Assembly (NCBI GenBank): GCA_029932855.1
Contig: JAOZPG010000007.1
Span: 60,494-124,493 of the forward strand
DNA from: Bacteroidales bacterium
GTDB taxonomy: Bacteria; Bacteroidota; Bacteroidia; Bacteroidales; VadinHA17
Direction: 5' to 3'
DNA length: 64,000 nt
Of this stretch, positions 61,520 to 64,000 are shown in pieces. Numbering within the stretch: the first letter of the stretch is position 1; every line of letters starts with the position of its first letter. The position numbers and the translations under genes were made by a program. The notes beneath the pieces were generated by a model. The model did not search any database, had not been told where the DNA came from, and saw nothing but the letters and a program-made list of their open reading frames with translations.

Positions 61520-64000
61520 CTATTTCATATCAAGCTGTTCTAAGAAAGTCTCCACCTTTTTCAGACGTGCTTTCAGCAAATCAATCTCCCTGTCCTTTTC
61601 TGTTATTGTTTCCTCCAATTCTGCTATTTTTAAGTGATTGGTTCTAATATTCTCATTTGAATAAAGTATTATCTTATCATAATTGATCCCTTCCGGTAAA
61701 CCGTCCTCGTCGTACCAGACCAGTTTATTTAAGCCAGCTTTATCAAATTCCTCGGCTATATAACCAATCTCCCAAACATCGGGATTATCGGGACGGGTAT
61801 AGGTCTTAGGAAAAACTTTCAATAATTTAGAGAAATCATCCTTCAGGTCTGTTATATTTTCCTTAAACCGCATGGATGAATTATCATAATATAATAATCC
61901 ATTAGAACTATCCCATTGCAGATTTTTCCTATCACCATATGGAACTGATGAAACTCTAAGTTGCCCGTTTATTTTTACCCAATTATCTGCAAAACTACCA
62001 TATATCAGGTTCCCCTCGCCAATACACAACCTCTCTGATCCTGTTTCAGAATAACCGGCACCATAGCCGATGAACACGTTTCCGTGACCTGAAGCGTTAG
62101 TATATCCAGCAACCCTGCCAATAATTACATTCTCATATCCTGACACCATATTTGCCCCGGCCTGGTCGCCAATATATACATTACTATAACCTGTTGTATT
62201 TTTTATTCCTGCAGCCATTGATATAAAAACATTGCTATAACCCGTAGTATTTACCTCACCGGCCCTGTAGCCTATGCTTATATTTCCAGCTCCTTCCGCA
62301 TACCTTCCGGCATAGGGACCAAGGAATATATTATTCGCACCATTGTCATGATTCAAACCAGCATTGTAACCAATCATAATATTGTCATTGCCAGTATCAT
62401 GATCCCTCCCGGCTAAATAACCCATAAAAACATTATGTGAAGACAATGAGTTATTCCTTCCGGCCTGGTAGCCAATATTAACATTACTGCTTCCAGTTGT
62501 ATTGGAAAAGCCCGCCTGGTAGCCAATAAACGCATTATAACCTCCACTTGTATTATACCTTCCACTTTCCCTTCCTATAAATACATTATTGCTTGTTGTA
62601 TTTGCATAGCCTGCGAGGTAACCTAAGACAACATTACTGGACCCTTTATTACTATATCCGGCCTGGTAACCCAACAATACATTATATCCTCCCGTAGTAT
62701 TTAAATACCCTGTCCGGTAGCCGATAAATGCATTGTAACCTCCACTTGTATTATAGCCACCACTTTCTCTCCCAATAAATACATTATTACTTGTTGTATT
62801 ATTATATCCTGCATGGTAACCCATAAAAACATTGCTGGATCCCGTAACATTTAAATATCCTGCCTGAAGGCCAATAAATGCATTATAAGTACCTGTTGTA
62901 TTATACCTGCCACTTTCCCTTCCTATAAATACATTATTGCTTGCTGTATTTGCATAGCCTGACCGATATCCGATAAAGACATTACTTGCTCCAACAGTAT
63001 TTGAACGACCTGCCTGATATCCCATAAAAGCATTCGTGGATCCTGATGTGTTGTACCTTCCGCTTTCAAAACCCAGGAATACATTATTGCTTGCTGTATT
63101 TGCATGGCCTGCAAGAGTCCCAAGGAATACATTATTTCCTCCGGTAGTGTTTGTGTAACCTGCCTGGTTACCAATAAATATATTATTAGGACCGGTTGTA
63201 TTGGAGTATCCGGCATCATTACCCATAATAACATTTCCTGAACCGGTAGTGTTTGATCGTCCTGCTCTATAACCCATAAAAGCATTATTGCTTCCCGACC
63301 TGGTACTATAACCGGACTGATAGCCTATATAAGTATTATAATTGGGATCTGTTGAACCGTTTCCGGAATAGTATCCACTTTGATATCCCAGATAAGTATT
63401 GTAATCCCCATCAGCATTATAGTAACCTGATCTGTATCCCATAAACAGATTGTTGGCGCCTATTGTATTGTAATAACCTGCATCATTCCCTATAAACACA
63501 TTACTTGAACCCGATGTATTTGAATGACCGGAGCGATACCCCAGAAACACATTGTAAGAGCCATTGCTGTTTAAGTATCCTGATTGATATCCAAAAAATG
63601 AATTGTAGTTACCTGAAATATTTGTTAATCCTGCCTGCTTACCGATAAAAGAATTCCCACCACCTATAGTGTTGGAAGTCCCGGAATAACTGCCAATAAA
63701 TGAATTATCTGTTCCTGCTGTATTAGATTTACCACTTTCTATGCCTACAAAAGTATTGTTGTTTCCCGTTGCATTAGAATATCCACTCTGAACACCCAGG
63801 AAAAGGTTATTATCTCCTGTAGTATTGCTGTAACCACTCTGGTAACCAAAAAATGAATTACTACCCCCTTCCGTTGTTGCAATACCAGTCTGATATCCAA
63901 GGAAGGAATTATATACCCCGGATGTAATGGAAGAGCCACTCTCATGACCAATAAAATAATTATCAGGTGACATATTCATAAAGTCTGTTGCAGGTCCTTT
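61520..64000 (-). CDS. Tail-fibre-domain / Peptidase_S74 repeat protein, paralog 2 (partial; N-terminus beyond window)
   Basis: More than 30 NxFxGYxAGYxNTTG repeats; C-terminal SSMRFKENITDLKDDF...IGYIAEEFDKAGL and coiled coil; frame open through 64000 (KGPATDFMNMSPDNYF). Confidence 0.9.
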   Translation of the reverse strand, partial: KGPATDFMNMSPDNYFIGHESGSSITSGVYNSFLGYQTGIATTEGGSNSFFGYQSGYSNTTGDNNLFLGVQSGYSNATGNNNTFVGIESGKSNTAGTDNSFIGSYSGTSNTIGGGNSFIGKQAGLTNISGNYNSFFGYQSGYLNSNGSYNVFLGYRSGHSNTSGSSNVFIGNDAGYYNTIGANNLFMGYRSGYYNADGDYNTYLGYQSGYYSGNGSTDPNYNTYIGYQSGYSTRSGSNNAFMGYRAGRSNTTGSGNVIMGNDAGYSNTTGPNNIFIGNQAGYTNTTGGNNVFLGTLAGHANTASNNVFLGFESGRYNTSGSTNAFMGYQAGRSNTVGASNVFIGYRSGYANTASNNVFIGRESGRYNTTGTYNAFIGLQAGYLNVTGSSNVFMGYHAGYNNTTSNNVFIGRESGGYNTSGGYNAFIGYRTGYLNTTGGYNVLLGYQAGYSNKGSSNVVLGYLAGYANTTSNNVFIGRESGRYNTSGGYNAFIGYQAGFSNTTGSSNVNIGYQAGRNNSLSSHNVFMGYLAGRDHDTGNDNIMIGYNAGLNHDNGANNIFLGPYAGRYAEGAGNISIGYRAGEVNTTGYSNVFISMAAGIKNTTGYSNVYIGDQAGANMVSGYENVIIGRVAGYTNASGHGNVFIGYGAGYSETGSERLCIGEGNLIYGSFADNWVKINGQLRVSSVPYGDRKNLQWDSSNGLLYYDNSSMRFKENITDLKDDFSKLLKVFPKTYTRPDNPDVWEIGYIAEEFDKAGLNKLVWYDEDGLPEGINYDKIILYSNENIRTNHLKIAELEETITEKDREIDLLKARLKKVETFLEQLDMK
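62562..63210 (-). repeat. Higher-order repeat, 150-bp unit (three 15-18 aa sub-repeats)
   Basis: CCACTTT/CCGCTTT anchor (encoding ESGRYN) at 62562, 62760, 62910, 63060: spacings 198, 150, 150. Confidence 0.85.

Noticed and set aside
62030-63960. Regularly spaced short repeats resembling a CRISPR array
   Set aside because: Repeats are degenerate, lie in one long open reading frame and encode a consistent NxFxGYxAG protein repeat; no cas genes nearby
59165-64000. Prophage tail-fibre locus
   Set aside because: No other phage genes in view; paralog 1 has a Sec signal peptide; S74 proteins are common in Bacteroidota chromosomes. The region beyond 64000 is not visible.
1-64000. Defence, toxin-antitoxin, secondary-metabolite or transposon locus
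   Set aside because: Went through the ORF list and intergenic gaps; no transposase, integrase, nuclease-ATPase pair, NRPS/PKS or TA pair was recognised

Overview
64 kb of ordinary-looking chromosome from a Bacteroidota bacterium, probably an anaerobic or facultative Bacteroidales/Marinilabiliales-type organism. The assignment rests on a complete Rnf operon, a T9SS type-B C-terminal domain, TAnnTTTG -7 promoter boxes and the gene neighbourhoods. About 45 protein-coding genes can be supported. They include oligopeptidase B (partial), MFS, aldo/keto reductase, an rRNA methyltransferase / RNase D-like / DUF5063 / RecQ cluster, guaB, a periplasmic PPIase x3 + OstA-like cassette, a PduO-type adenosyltransferase, recG, rseC-rnfBCDGEA, a J-domain membrane protein, a CysH-type reductase, a SiaC/DUF1987 protein, tsaD, a TamB-like protein, NhaD, ExbB/ExbD/TonB, glyA, two tandem ClC proteins, RelA/SpoT, a Fur-family regulator, purA, an acyl-CoA synthetase, a SpoIIE phosphatase with a beta-propeller sensor, and two tandem S74/tail-fibre-domain repeat proteins, the second running off the window. 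No tRNA, rRNA, CRISPR, transposase, prophage or defence system was recognised. I found no convincing new multi-gene system. The signals most worth a second look are: the tandem S74 repeat proteins with an exact 150-bp higher-order repeat; a bidirectional-looking terminator embedded in the 3' coding end of the OstA-like gene; a 51-bp tandem duplication carrying -7 boxes upstream of recG; a decaying outer-membrane protein gene; paired ClC paralogs with diverged filter motifs; and a possibly leaderless relA/spoT message. All family calls are from recognising motifs by eye, with no database search.
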